Under the pieces are notes generated by a model. That model saw only the letters and a list, made by a program, of their open reading frames with translations. It had not been told where the DNA came from and did not search any database. A program made the translations under genes and the position numbers. Positions 50,893 through 59,365 of a stretch of DNA of 64,000 bases are shown piece after piece; the stretch's first letter is position 1; each line of letters starts with the position of its first letter. This stretch comes from Streptomyces hyaluromycini (GTDB taxonomy: Bacteria; Actinomycetota; Actinomycetes; Streptomycetales; Streptomycetaceae): contig NZ_BCFL01000020.1 in the NCBI RefSeq assembly GCF_002217755.1, forward strand, positions 310,001 through 374,000. The letters run 5' to 3'.

Positions 50893-51801
50893 ATGAGTGA
50901 CCTGGGAGAGGCAATGAACACCGCCGGGATCCGGTCGGAAGCAGTGAACACCGCCCACCCCGTCGAAGCATGGACGCCGGAGGGGGCACTGCCAGGAATC
51001 GAGGACCCGAGGACCGTCGCCCCGCGCGACGCACGCCAGCTGTCCCGCCAGTTCTTCCAACGGCTCGGGGAACTGGAGGAGGGCACCCCCGAGTACCAGT
51101 ACGCCCGCAACACGCTCATCGAGATGAACATGTCGCTGGTGCGGTTCGCGGCCGGACGGTTCCGCAACCGGGGCGACGACATGGAGGACATCGTCCAGAC
51201 CGGGATGATCGGCCTGATCAAGGCCATCGACCGGTTCGAGCTCTCGCGCGAGGTCGAGTTCACCTCCTTCGCGCTGCCGTACATCGTGGGCGAGATCAAG
51301 CGGTTCTTCCGTGACACCACCTGGGCGGTGCACGTACCGCGCCGGCTTCAGGAGCTGCGCGTGGAGCTGGCCAAGGCACGCGAGGAGCTCTCCAGCCGCC
51401 TGGACCGGGACCCGACCGTCGCCGAGCTCGCCACGCTCATGAACCTGTCCGAGGACGAGGTGGTCGAGGGCCAGCTGGCCTCCAACGGCTACAACTCCTC
51501 CTCCCTGGACGCCGCGCTGACCGGGGACGGCCCGGAGGACGGCGAGGCGGTGCTGGCCGACTTCATCGGCGTCGAGGAGGACGGGCTGCGGCTCGTCGAG
51601 GACTTCCAGTCGCTGGCCCCGCTCATGGCCGAGCTGAGCGAACGGGACCGGGAGATCATCCATCTGCGGTTCGTGGAGGAGGCCACCCAGGCGGAGATCG
51701 GCGAGCGGCTCGGCTGCTCCCAGATGCATGTCTCCCGCCTGATCAAGCGGATCATCATGCGACTGCGCCAGGGGATGCTGGGCGAGCTCGGCTGCGTCTG
51801 A
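50893..51801 (+). CDS. SigB/SigF-type RNA polymerase sigma factor
   Basis: 302 aa from ATG 50893 (ATG 50914, with GGGAGAGG just upstream, would give 295 aa). Region 2 (NTLIEMNMSLVRFAAG, DIVQTGMIGLIKAIDRFE), region 3 and region 4 HTH (TQAEIGERLGCSQMHVSRLI) identify a group 3 sigma factor; Streptomyces has several (stress and sporulation). Cytosolic. The convergent gene is an RsbW-like ATPase, possibly its anti-sigma or a relative. Confidence 0.93.
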   Translation: MSDLGEAMNTAGIRSEAVNTAHPVEAWTPEGALPGIEDPRTVAPRDARQLSRQFFQRLGELEEGTPEYQYARNTLIEMNMSLVRFAAGRFRNRGDDMEDIVQTGMIGLIKAIDRFELSREVEFTSFALPYIVGEIKRFFRDTTWAVHVPRRLQELRVELAKAREELSSRLDRDPTVAELATLMNLSEDEVVEGQLASNGYNSSSLDAALTGDGPEDGEAVLADFIGVEEDGLRLVEDFQSLAPLMAELSERDREIIHLRFVEEATQAEIGERLGCSQMHVSRLIKRIIMRLRQGMLGELGCV

Positions 51802-51814
51802 CGGCGGGATCCCG

Positions 51815-51848
51815 GGCGCTGTCTCGCACGCGCGTGCGAGGCAGCGCC
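51815..51848. terminator. Bidirectional terminator, 34-bp palindrome
   Basis: GGCGCTG-T-CTCGCACGC pairs with GCGTGCGAG-G-CAGCGCC; one T/G pair, which still wobble-pairs in RNA. Between the sigma factor and the convergent ATPase genes. Confidence 0.8.
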
Positions 51849-51849
51849 T

Positions 51850-51892
51850 GCGGTGGCTCACCCGGGGCTCCGGGGCGGTGGCTCATCCGGGG
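51850..51892. repeat. Tandem duplication (18-bp units, 25-bp period) over a stop codon
   Basis: GCGGTGGCTCACCCGGGG (51850-51867) recurs with one change at 51875-51892. The second copy holds the stop (TCA on plus) of the ATP-binding protein gene. Confidence 0.8.
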
Positions 51893-52335
51893 AAGCGCAC
51901 CAGCGCGCGCACCCGCTTGCCGACCGGTACCCGTTCGGCGCTCACCTCCACGGCCAGGGCATGGACGATCTCCAGCCCGTGCCGCCCGATCCGCTCCGGG
52001 TCCTTGGGGAAGCGCCGGGGCAGGGCGACGCTGCTGTCGTACACGGAGACCAGGACCGCGCTGTCCGTGCCCTCCAGTTCGAGGATGTACGGGCCGTTGC
52101 TGTGCCGGTCCGCGTTGGTGACCAGCTCGCTCACCACGAGGAGCAGCTCGCCGTCGGCCCGGGGGTCGATCGCGGCACACCACTCGGTCCTGAGCTGCTC
52201 CAGAAAGCGGGCCGCGAAGTCCCGCGCCTCCGCGATACAGCCGGGCTCGCCGGTGTAGTGCGCCGCTCGTCGCAGCGGCTCCACGGGTACGTCGAAGCCA
52301 GTCGGTATCACTGCCCCGCCCAGGTGTTCGATCAT
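51883..52335 (-). CDS. RsbW/SpoIIAB-like ATP-binding protein (HATPase_c_2)
   Basis: 150 aa, ATG 52335 with GGAG about 9 nt upstream. GHKL fold: N-box ELVTNADRHS (about 85), G-box segments YDSSVALPRRF and RIGRHGLEIVHALA. Such proteins act as anti-sigma serine kinases or as partners of STAS proteins. The nearest sigma factor lies convergent next door; regulation of that factor is plausible but unproven since Streptomyces has dozens of similar ATPases. Confidence 0.88.
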   Translation of the reverse strand: MIEHLGGAVIPTGFDVPVEPLRRAAHYTGEPGCIAEARDFAARFLEQLRTEWCAAIDPRADGELLLVVSELVTNADRHSNGPYILELEGTDSAVLVSVYDSSVALPRRFPKDPERIGRHGLEIVHALAVEVSAERVPVGKRVRALVRFPG

Positions 52336-52454
52336 GCGTGTCTCTCCAGGAGGCCGGCCCGGCCGGTCGCTGTTGCATCCATGCTCGTACCCCGAGTGCC
52401 GTCCGACAGTCCCCACGAGTGTTCGCCGAACGCGCACAAATCAGGTCGCGCTGG

Positions 52455-53996
52455 TCACAGCACCGGCGAGGCGGGGACCTCGGGTGCCGGGGGCGCCGAG
52501 GTCTCCATCGACCGGGTGCCCGGCCCGGGGGCCGCCGAACTGGGCGGTGTCTGCTGGGCCGAGGAGGCCGGCGCGGCGGAGGACACCGCGGACTGGGGGC
52601 CGGGCGACGCCGGGGACGCCGGGGCCGGCGACTGCGCGGAGGACGGGTGCTCGGAGGCCGGCCCCTGCGACTTCGGAGGCTGCGACGCCGACGATTCGTT
52701 CTTCGGGGACTCGGTGCGGGGGGACTCGCTCTCGCTCTTCGGGGACTCGGACTTCGGAGACTCGTTCTTTGGGGACTCGTTCTTTGGGGACTCGGACTTC
52801 GGAGACTCGGACTTCGGGGACTCCGACGAGGGCGGCGCCGAGGACGGCGGCTTCGAGGACGGCTGCTCGGACGAGGGCGGCTTCGAGCCCGGCGACTGCG
52901 AGGACGGGACGTTCGAGGACGGGGCGTTCGAGGACGGCGAGTTCGGCGGCGGGGACTTGGAGCCGTTGCCCGGGCCGGGCGGCGTCGACGGGCCGGACGA
53001 GACCGGCGGGCACGGCGTGGTGCCGGGTGACCCGGGCTTGCCCGACGCGGGCGGGCAGCCGTGGCCGGCCGGCGGGTTCATGGGGTTCGGATTGGCCGGC
53101 GGCCTGGCCGGACGGTCGTCGTGCCCGGTGTGGTCGCCCCGGTGGCGGCCGAACCAGTCGTCGCGCTCGTGGTCGAAGATGACGAAGACCCTGACGACCT
53201 GCGCGGCGGGCGCGACGACGACCACGTTCGAGGGCCGGTAGGCGGGCCAGGCGGTGCCGGTCGTCCTCGGGGTGGTCTGCTGCGCGACCGGCGGGGCCAG
53301 CGGGTTGCCGCAGGCGCACCGCACCCGGGGCACGCCGTGCCCGTCGACCAGGACCGCGGTGCCCGCCTGGAGGACGGACTGGTAGGCGGTCGCCTTGCCG
53401 TCGCGGTAGCCGTGGTTGGTGACCCGGGTGTCCGCGCGCAGCTGTACGGGAGTGAGGGAGCGCAGATAGGCGGGGACGCCGGACGGCTGGACGCCGACCT
53501 GCGAGGCGAACGCCCTGTTGCGGGAGGGCGAGGCCTGGAAGTACCTGACCTGTTGCTCGACGTCGCAGCTGGCACTGTTCTTCGTGCCGCTGTAGAGGCC
53601 GGGTGCTCCGCCGTCGACCCCGCGCACCTCGTTCGCCGGCGCCGCCGACGCGGCCGGGGCCGCGGACACCGGCGCGGCGGAGCTCTTCTTGGCGGTGGAC
53701 TCGGTGAACGGGTCCTGGCCGGAGCTGTTGGCGGCCTGGAGGAAGACCTCGCCGCGTTTCCCGGAGCTGTCGCCCGAACGGGTGAGAACCAGGGCCAGGG
53801 CCGCGGCCACCACCACGGCGGTGGTGAGCGTCGCGACCCGGGGCACCGACCTCCACCATGGCTGGTGCGGCTCCCCGCCCTGGCCGCCGCCTCCGGGCGG
53901 CTGCGAGGGGGGTCCTGGGGGTGGTCCGGACGGCCCGGACAGGGGGCCGGAGGGGGGGCCTGTGGGACGGCCGGACGACGGCGGTTCGACGCTCAC
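52455..53996 (-). CDS. DUF6777-type membrane-anchored protein with long Ser/Pro repeat tail
   Basis: 513 aa from GTG 53996 (GGGGAG 8 nt upstream). Layout: Pro/Gly-rich cytoplasmic N-terminus, one membrane helix (about 53-72), an exported globular domain (85-270; two Cys in RCACGNP and one in ASCDVEQQ), then a 240-residue Ser/Pro/Lys/Glu-rich tail with repeated SPKSE/SPKNE units (encoded by about 15-bp DNA repeats, 52690-52845). Wall- or membrane-exposed stalk with unknown role. Divergent from the multi-pass membrane gene. Confidence 0.82.
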   Translation of the reverse strand: MSVEPPSSGRPTGPPSGPLSGPSGPPPGPPSQPPGGGGQGGEPHQPWWRSVPRVATLTTAVVVAAALALVLTRSGDSSGKRGEVFLQAANSSGQDPFTESTAKKSSAAPVSAAPAASAAPANEVRGVDGGAPGLYSGTKNSASCDVEQQVRYFQASPSRNRAFASQVGVQPSGVPAYLRSLTPVQLRADTRVTNHGYRDGKATAYQSVLQAGTAVLVDGHGVPRVRCACGNPLAPPVAQQTTPRTTGTAWPAYRPSNVVVVAPAAQVVRVFVIFDHERDDWFGRHRGDHTGHDDRPARPPANPNPMNPPAGHGCPPASGKPGSPGTTPCPPVSSGPSTPPGPGNGSKSPPPNSPSSNAPSSNVPSSQSPGSKPPSSEQPSSKPPSSAPPSSESPKSESPKSESPKNESPKNESPKSESPKSESESPRTESPKNESSASQPPKSQGPASEHPSSAQSPAPASPASPGPQSAVSSAAPASSAQQTPPSSAAPGPGTRSMETSAPPAPEVPASPVL

Positions 53997-54022
53997 GCGC
54001 TCATCTCCCCGGTGCAATAAAC

Positions 54023-54056
54023 GGCATTCATTAAAAATGCCTCATTTGGGGCATTT
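54023..54056. promoter_or_regulatory. Three linked half-sites in a divergent promoter
   Basis: GGCATT (54023-54028), AATGCC (54036-54041) and GGCATT (54050-54055) form two overlapping dyads in AT-rich sequence. They sit between the DUF6777 start and the multi-pass membrane protein start. Confidence 0.5.
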
Positions 54057-54152
54057 CGAGCCCAATGTGCGCCGGTCCGATACCGTCCGCAAGCCGACGC
54101 GGACGGACCACCCCGGCGGGCGGGGCGGCCGGGTCCTGCCTAGCGTGACAAC

Positions 54153-55481
54153 GTGCGCCCCGAAATCGCCTCCGCGCGGCCGGTGGCCACGCCAGCCGGC
54201 CGGCACCCGGCCCGGCACGGCTGGCTACCGGCGCTGGCCGTGCTGCTGGCCGCCTTGATCGCCATGCTCGTGGTGGCCGCGGCGGGGCTGTGGGCGGCGG
54301 GCGCGCCGGACCTGCCGAAGGGCGCGTTCCCGCCGGTGGTCCTGGCAACGGTGGTGACGGCGGTCGGCGGCACCGTCGAGCTGTCGGGGGACGCGGGCGA
54401 ACTGGCCCGGACGAACGCCGGGCTGACGGTCGTACCGCTGTCGGTGACGCTGGCCGGGGCGCTGGTCGCCGCCGGGGGCTTCCTGCGGCCGCTGCGCCAC
54501 CGGGCGGTGGCCGGGGCCGGGGAGCTGGCCGGGTGGGCGGCCCGGATCGCCGTGCTGTGGCTGCTCGCGCTGATCGGCCTCGCGTTCGGCGCCCGGCACA
54601 CCTTCGCGGTGGACGTGGGCAGCGGCGTGCTCGGTGACCTCACCGACGCGCTCGACGCGGCACCGAGGGCGGGCTTCACGACGGACGTGCCGCTGACGGC
54701 CGCGTTCGGGCTGCTGTGGCTGGCGGGGATCCTGCTGCTGGCGCTGCTGGTGTCGCGCGGGGCGCCGCTGCCGGGGCGCCTGCTGCGCTTCCAGGCCTCG
54801 GTGCGCCCGGCGGCGTACGCGATGGTCGTGCTCGTACTGGGGTTCGTCGTGCTGGCCCTGGTGATCGCCCTGTTCACGATGGTCACCCGCGGGCATGCCA
54901 GGGAGACCCTCGCGGTGGTCCTGCTCGGGCTGCCCAACCTGGCCTGGCTGGCCCTCACGCTCGGGCTCGGCGCCACCTGGAAGGGCAGGATCGACGGCCC
55001 GTTCGGGCTGCCGGTGCCGAAGGTGCTCGCCGAGGTGCTGCGCACGCCGGACGTCTCGACGCTGAACCTGCGCACCGTCACCGCCCACGACGGCCGCTGG
55101 TGGTGGCTGGCCTGGGTGGCGGGGTTGCTGCTGCTGGCGGCCGCGTTCCTGATGGCGGCCCGCTCCCCGGCCCGGATGCGTGCCCGGCAGCACGCCCTGC
55201 ACCTGGCGGTCGCCCTCGCGCTGACGATGCTGACCCTGTGCCTGACCGGCCGGATCTCCGCCCACTACGGCCTCTCCCTGCTCGGCATCGGTGACCTGGG
55301 CGGCAATCTGTCGGGCGAGCTGTTGCTGGAGCCCGTGCTGTGGTCGGCGGTGGGGCTGGGCGCGCTGTGGGGTCTGGTCGCCGGGTTCCTGGGCGCGCTG
55401 CTGGCCCGCCCGGTGCACCGGCGGGGCGAGGTGGCGGCCTCGGCGGCCCGAGGGCTGCCGGGGGACTCCGACCGCCCCTAG
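54153..55481 (+). CDS. Multi-pass membrane protein ('streptophobe'-type)
   Basis: 442 aa with GTG start and about 9-10 hydrophobic helices spread over the whole length (first at about 27-50, last at about 400-420). No enzyme motif. It resembles the actinobacterial family that NCBI calls streptophobe, of unknown function, commonly near DUF6777 genes. The TAG stop overlaps the stop of the convergent kinase gene (CTAG shared). Confidence 0.78.
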   Translation: MRPEIASARPVATPAGRHPARHGWLPALAVLLAALIAMLVVAAAGLWAAGAPDLPKGAFPPVVLATVVTAVGGTVELSGDAGELARTNAGLTVVPLSVTLAGALVAAGGFLRPLRHRAVAGAGELAGWAARIAVLWLLALIGLAFGARHTFAVDVGSGVLGDLTDALDAAPRAGFTTDVPLTAAFGLLWLAGILLLALLVSRGAPLPGRLLRFQASVRPAAYAMVVLVLGFVVLALVIALFTMVTRGHARETLAVVLLGLPNLAWLALTLGLGATWKGRIDGPFGLPVPKVLAEVLRTPDVSTLNLRTVTAHDGRWWWLAWVAGLLLLAAAFLMAARSPARMRARQHALHLAVALALTMLTLCLTGRISAHYGLSLLGIGDLGGNLSGELLLEPVLWSAVGLGALWGLVAGFLGALLARPVHRRGEVAASAARGLPGDSDRP

Positions 55482-56401
55482 CGGCGCCGGAAGACCGGAC
55501 CCGCCCAAGGTGGCGGGCGGGTCACGGGCCGCTCGTTCCCGGACGTGGCCGTGCGCAGGGCGGTGACGAAGGCGAGGCAGGTGGGGTAGCGGTCGTCGGG
55601 GGTCTTGGCGAGGGCCTTCGCGAAGACCTTGTCGACGGCCCCGTCGAGGTCGGGGCGCGAGGCGGTGACGGCGGGCGGCTCGTCGTTCCGGTGGGCCCAC
55701 AGCACGGCCGTGTCGTCCTCGCGGACGAACGGCGGCCGGCCCGTCAGGGTCTCGTGGACGACGCAGGCGAGGCCGTACTCGTCGCAGCGGCCGTCGACGG
55801 GCCGGCCGGCGATCTGCTCCGGGGCCACGTAGTCGAGGGTGCCGACGAACTGGCCGACGCAGGTGAGGCCGGTCAGGGACAGGGACTTCTTGGTGAGTCC
55901 GAAGTCGGTGAGGTAGACGTGCTCGGGGTGGTCGCTGTCGGTGCCCCGGGCGACCAGGATGTTGCCGGGCTTGACGTCCCGGTGGACCAGTCCGTGGTCG
56001 TGGGCGGCGTCCAGCGCGGACGCCACCTGGGCGGCGATCCGCACCGCCGCCGCGAAGACCAGCGGGCCTTCGCGGTCGAGGAGGTGGCGCAGGTCGAGGC
56101 CGTCGACGTAGCGCATGGCGATGTAGAGGACGCCGTCCGTCTCGCCGGCCTCGAAGACCGGCACGATGTGCGGGTGGTCGATCGCGGCGGCCGCCCGGGA
56201 CTCGTGGGTGAAGCGCTGCCGGAAGACGTCGTCGCGGGCGAGTTCGGGGGCCAGCAGCTTCAGTGCGACCGTGCGGTCCAGGCGCAGGTCGTGGGCGCGG
56301 TAGACGACGGCCATGCCGCCGCGGCCGAGCCGGCTCTCGATCAGGTAGCCGGCGACCTCCTTCCCGAGCGGTTCGGAGAGCAGGTCGGCGCCGTCCGGCA
56401 T
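55478..56401 (-). CDS. Serine/threonine protein kinase (Hanks type), soluble
   Basis: 307 aa with all catalytic motifs: glycine loop GRGGMAVVY, Lys in VALKLL, HRDVKPGN, TDFGLTK, APEQ. No membrane helix or PASTA domain; it ends soon after the kinase domain. Third gene of a leftward unit: the start overlaps the stop of the SH3-like gene (TGATG). The likely target is the FHA-domain ABC exporter encoded upstream, since FHA domains bind phosphothreonine. Confidence 0.94.
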   Translation of the reverse strand: MPDGADLLSEPLGKEVAGYLIESRLGRGGMAVVYRAHDLRLDRTVALKLLAPELARDDVFRQRFTHESRAAAAIDHPHIVPVFEAGETDGVLYIAMRYVDGLDLRHLLDREGPLVFAAAVRIAAQVASALDAAHDHGLVHRDVKPGNILVARGTDSDHPEHVYLTDFGLTKKSLSLTGLTCVGQFVGTLDYVAPEQIAGRPVDGRCDEYGLACVVHETLTGRPPFVREDDTAVLWAHRNDEPPAVTASRPDLDGAVDKVFAKALAKTPDDRYPTCLAFVTALRTATSGNERPVTRPPPWAGPVFRRR

Positions 56402-56949
56402 CAGCGGTCACCGTCGGGGGTGACCACCCGGGTCGGATCATGACCGGGGCGGTCGCCGCCCGGCTGCGCGCGGTCGGTGACGTACGTGGACAGCCGCCGC
56501 CCGTCGCCGTACAGCCACCGTCCCTCGGCCGGGTCGTACAGCCACATCGACTCCCCGTCGACCACCACGCCGATGCGCAGCCCGTGCGTGCGGCCGCGGA
56601 AGGACTCCCCGTCGAGGACGCCGACGGCCAGTTCCTCGACGGCGGCCCGGTAGCCGGTGAGTGCCTCGGCGGCGCGGGCCAGCAGCCGGCGCGGGTCGGT
56701 GGCCTCGGTGGGCGGGTCGCCGGTGACGGGCGGGTCCTGGGGCACGGCGACGAGGTAGCGGCCGTCGACCCAGGCGGACCAGCCGTTGGCGCAGCTGATG
56801 TGCGCCCAGTCGCCGCGCCGTTCCACGAGCTGGACCGGCAGCAGCGCGTCGAGCGGCACGGTGGGCCGGGCCGGGTCGGGGGCCTCCCAGGCGGGCATGC
56901 CGTCGCCGGGGACGACATGGGTGGGCCGGAATCCTGGCGTCGTCGTCAT
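56401..56949 (-). CDS. Small SH3-like-domain protein
   Basis: 182 aa. Residues about 25-70 (LLPVQLVERRGDWAHISCANGW) look like a bacterial SH3 barrel; a second beta-rich segment (135-165) contains WLYDPAEGRWLYGDG. No signal peptide. It lies 7 bp after the FHA-ABC gene and overlaps the kinase start, so it is part of the same unit and may be an adaptor between kinase and exporter (inference). Confidence 0.75.
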   Translation of the reverse strand: MTTTPGFRPTHVVPGDGMPAWEAPDPARPTVPLDALLPVQLVERRGDWAHISCANGWSAWVDGRYLVAVPQDPPVTGDPPTEATDPRRLLARAAEALTGYRAAVEELAVGVLDGESFRGRTHGLRIGVVVDGESMWLYDPAEGRWLYGDGRRLSTYVTDRAQPGGDRPGHDPTRVVTPDGDR

Positions 56950-56956
56950 CGGTCGC

Positions 56957-59296
56957 CTACTTCCGCATCACGGCCGGTTCGTGCCGGCGCAGCAGCCGGG
57001 ACAGCACACAGCCGAAGACCACCGACAGCACCACCAGCATGAGCATGTTCCGCAGCCAGACGCCCGCCGAGTGCCGGAAGAAGGGGTCGGCGGTGAGGGT
57101 GCCGGGCACGATCCGGTGCAGTTCGACGGTGCCGGCCATGGCGCCGAGCGCCCAGCGCGAGGGCACCAGCCAGGCGACCTGTTCGAGACCGGGGACGCCG
57201 TTCAGCTTCAGCAGGGTCCCGCAGAAGACCACCTGGACGACCGTGAGCAGCACCAGCAGCGGCATCGTCACCTCCTCCTTGCGGACCAGCGCGGAGATCA
57301 GCAGGCCGAGCATCATGGCGGTGAAGGACAGCACGGCCACGGCGACGGTGATCTCCAGCAGGGGCGGCATCAGCACCCCGTCGCCGCCGGGCGCGTTGAG
57401 GTCGACGCCGGACAGGCCCACCTGGGTGAGCACGATCGCCTGGAGCACGGTGATGGCGCCGAGGACGACGACCTTGGACATCACGTACGCCGATCTGGGC
57501 AGGCCGACGGCTCTCTCGCGCTGGTAGATCACCCGTTCCTTGACCAGCTCGCGCACGGCGTTGGCCGCGCCGGTCAGCACCCCGCCCACGCACAGGGTGA
57601 GCAGCGCATTGGTCGCGGTGTCGAAGGTGAGCTTGTTGCCGGCGACGGCCCGGGCCATGGCGCCCATCACGAACGGCAGCCCGATCATGATGGCGAGGAA
57701 GGTCCGGTCGGCGGCGAGCGCGGCCGTGTACCGGCGCACCAGCGTCGAGAACTGGGCGCCCCAGCTGCGGGGCCGCGGCGGCGGGGCGGCGGCCACCGGC
57801 CCGCAGCGCGGCACCACCGGCTGCGCGCTGGAGTTCACGATGTACTTCCGGTGGAACGACGAGGCACGGTACTCCCCCGCCCAGTCCCGGCCGGTGTCCC
57901 GCTCGAACGCCTCGAACGCCTCGGGCCACTCGTCGAACCCGAAGAAGCCGAGGGCGTCGCCGGGCGGCCCGAAGTAGGCGGTCCGGCCGCCCGGCGCGAG
58001 GACCAGGAGGCGGTCGCACGCATCGAGGCTCAGCACGCTGTGGGTGACGACGATGACGGTACGGCCGTCGTCGGCGAGGCCGCGCAGCATGTTCATCACC
58101 GAGCGGTCCATCCCGGGGTCGAGTCCGGAGGTCGGCTCGTCCAGGAAGAGCAGGGACGGCTTGGTCAGCAGCTCCAGGGCCACGCTGACCCGCTTGCGCT
58201 GCCCGCCGGAGAGGCTGTGCACGGGCTGCTCGGCGCGCTGTTCGAGGCCCAGTTCCCGGATGACCTCGTCCACCCGCCGCCGGCGCTCGGCCTTCGCGGT
58301 GTCCTCGGGGAACCGCAGTTCGGCCGCGTAGGTGAGGGCGCTGCGCACGGTCAGCTGGACGTGCAGGATGTCGTCCTGCGGGACCAGCCCGATGCGCTGG
58401 CGCAGCTCGGCGTAGTCGCGGTAGAGGTCGCGGCCGTCGTAGAGGACGGTGCCGTGCTCGGCGGGGCGCTGGCCGGTGAGGGCGTTGAGCAGCGTGGACT
58501 TGCCGGCGCCGCTCGGTCCGACCACGGCGAGCAGGGACTTCTCACCCACCGGGAAGGAGACATGGTCCAGCAGGATCCTGCGGCCGCGGTCGACGGCGAC
58601 GGTGAGCTCCTGGACGTCGAGGGAGACCTCGCCGGTGTCGACGTACTCCTGCAGCTCGCCGTCGACCAGGCAGAACGCGGAGTGGCCGATGCCGACGACG
58701 TCCCGGGGGCCGAGCGGGGCGCGGGTGACGGCGCGGCCGTTGAGGTAGGTGCCGTTGTGACTGTCCAGGTCGACGATCTCGTGGCTGGCGTCGGGGTGGA
58801 CGCGCAGTTCGGCGTGGTGGCGGGAGACGATCAGGTCGTCGACGACGATGTCGTTGTCGGAGGCGCGGCCGATGCGGACCGTGCGGGCCGGGAGCCGCAT
58901 CACCGAGGAGGGCTGCCTGAAGGTGCCGGTCCGGGCGGGCATGGAGACGACGGAGGGACGGTCCACGGCGGGCGCCGGGCGGCCGCTCAGAACGGCGGAC
59001 GGCCCGTCGGCGGGGCTGCCGAAGCGGATCACCGTGCCCGGTCCGACCTCCCACTCCCGGATGCGACGGCCGTCGGCGTAGGTGCCGTTGGTGCTCTGCT
59101 CGTCCTCTAGGGTCCAGTGGCCGTCGTCGGGCCGCAGCACCGCGTGGTGCCACGAGACCCGGGCATCGTCGATGACGATGTCGCTCAACGGGTCACGCCC
59201 GACGTGGTAGTCACGGCCCGGACTCATCACCGTGGATCCCGTGTCGGTCTCCAGGACGAGTTCGGGCGCCGTCGAGGCGACCGGCCGCTCCGCCAT
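56957..59296 (-). CDS. Dual-FHA ABC transporter (ABC-G type exporter, Rv1747-like)
   Basis: 779 aa. Two FHA domains (about 10-100 with VGRDPLSDI, and 135-210 with IGRASDNDI), a linker with a TGTF patch (123-126), an ABC ATPase (230-450: GPSGAGKST at 260-268, SLSGGQ, LLFLDEPTSG) and a six-helix membrane domain (535-770). The layout equals that of mycobacterial Rv1747, whose FHA domains bind phosphothreonines placed by the kinase PknF from the adjacent gene. Here too a kinase gene follows in the same unit. Exports a lipid- or envelope-type compound (inference). Confidence 0.94.
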   Translation of the reverse strand: MAERPVASTAPELVLETDTGSTVMSPGRDYHVGRDPLSDIVIDDARVSWHHAVLRPDDGHWTLEDEQSTNGTYADGRRIREWEVGPGTVIRFGSPADGPSAVLSGRPAPAVDRPSVVSMPARTGTFRQPSSVMRLPARTVRIGRASDNDIVVDDLIVSRHHAELRVHPDASHEIVDLDSHNGTYLNGRAVTRAPLGPRDVVGIGHSAFCLVDGELQEYVDTGEVSLDVQELTVAVDRGRRILLDHVSFPVGEKSLLAVVGPSGAGKSTLLNALTGQRPAEHGTVLYDGRDLYRDYAELRQRIGLVPQDDILHVQLTVRSALTYAAELRFPEDTAKAERRRRVDEVIRELGLEQRAEQPVHSLSGGQRKRVSVALELLTKPSLLFLDEPTSGLDPGMDRSVMNMLRGLADDGRTVIVVTHSVLSLDACDRLLVLAPGGRTAYFGPPGDALGFFGFDEWPEAFEAFERDTGRDWAGEYRASSFHRKYIVNSSAQPVVPRCGPVAAAPPPRPRSWGAQFSTLVRRYTAALAADRTFLAIMIGLPFVMGAMARAVAGNKLTFDTATNALLTLCVGGVLTGAANAVRELVKERVIYQRERAVGLPRSAYVMSKVVVLGAITVLQAIVLTQVGLSGVDLNAPGGDGVLMPPLLEITVAVAVLSFTAMMLGLLISALVRKEEVTMPLLVLLTVVQVVFCGTLLKLNGVPGLEQVAWLVPSRWALGAMAGTVELHRIVPGTLTADPFFRHSAGVWLRNMLMLVVLSVVFGCVLSRLLRRHEPAVMRK

Positions 59297-59365
59297 GGCC
59301 AGAATTCTACCGATCCGACCACTTATGTGCCTGGTCACGGCCGTCCGGGCGGCGGCTGTCACGTG

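Noticed and set aside
52690..52845. Repeats as CRISPR or insertion element
   Set aside because: They keep the reading frame of one protein and encode a Ser/Pro tail.
54225..56918. 897-codon minus-strand frame over the kinase and membrane protein genes
   Set aside because: Shadow frame rich in Arg/Pro/His; both strands are accounted for by genes with intact motifs.
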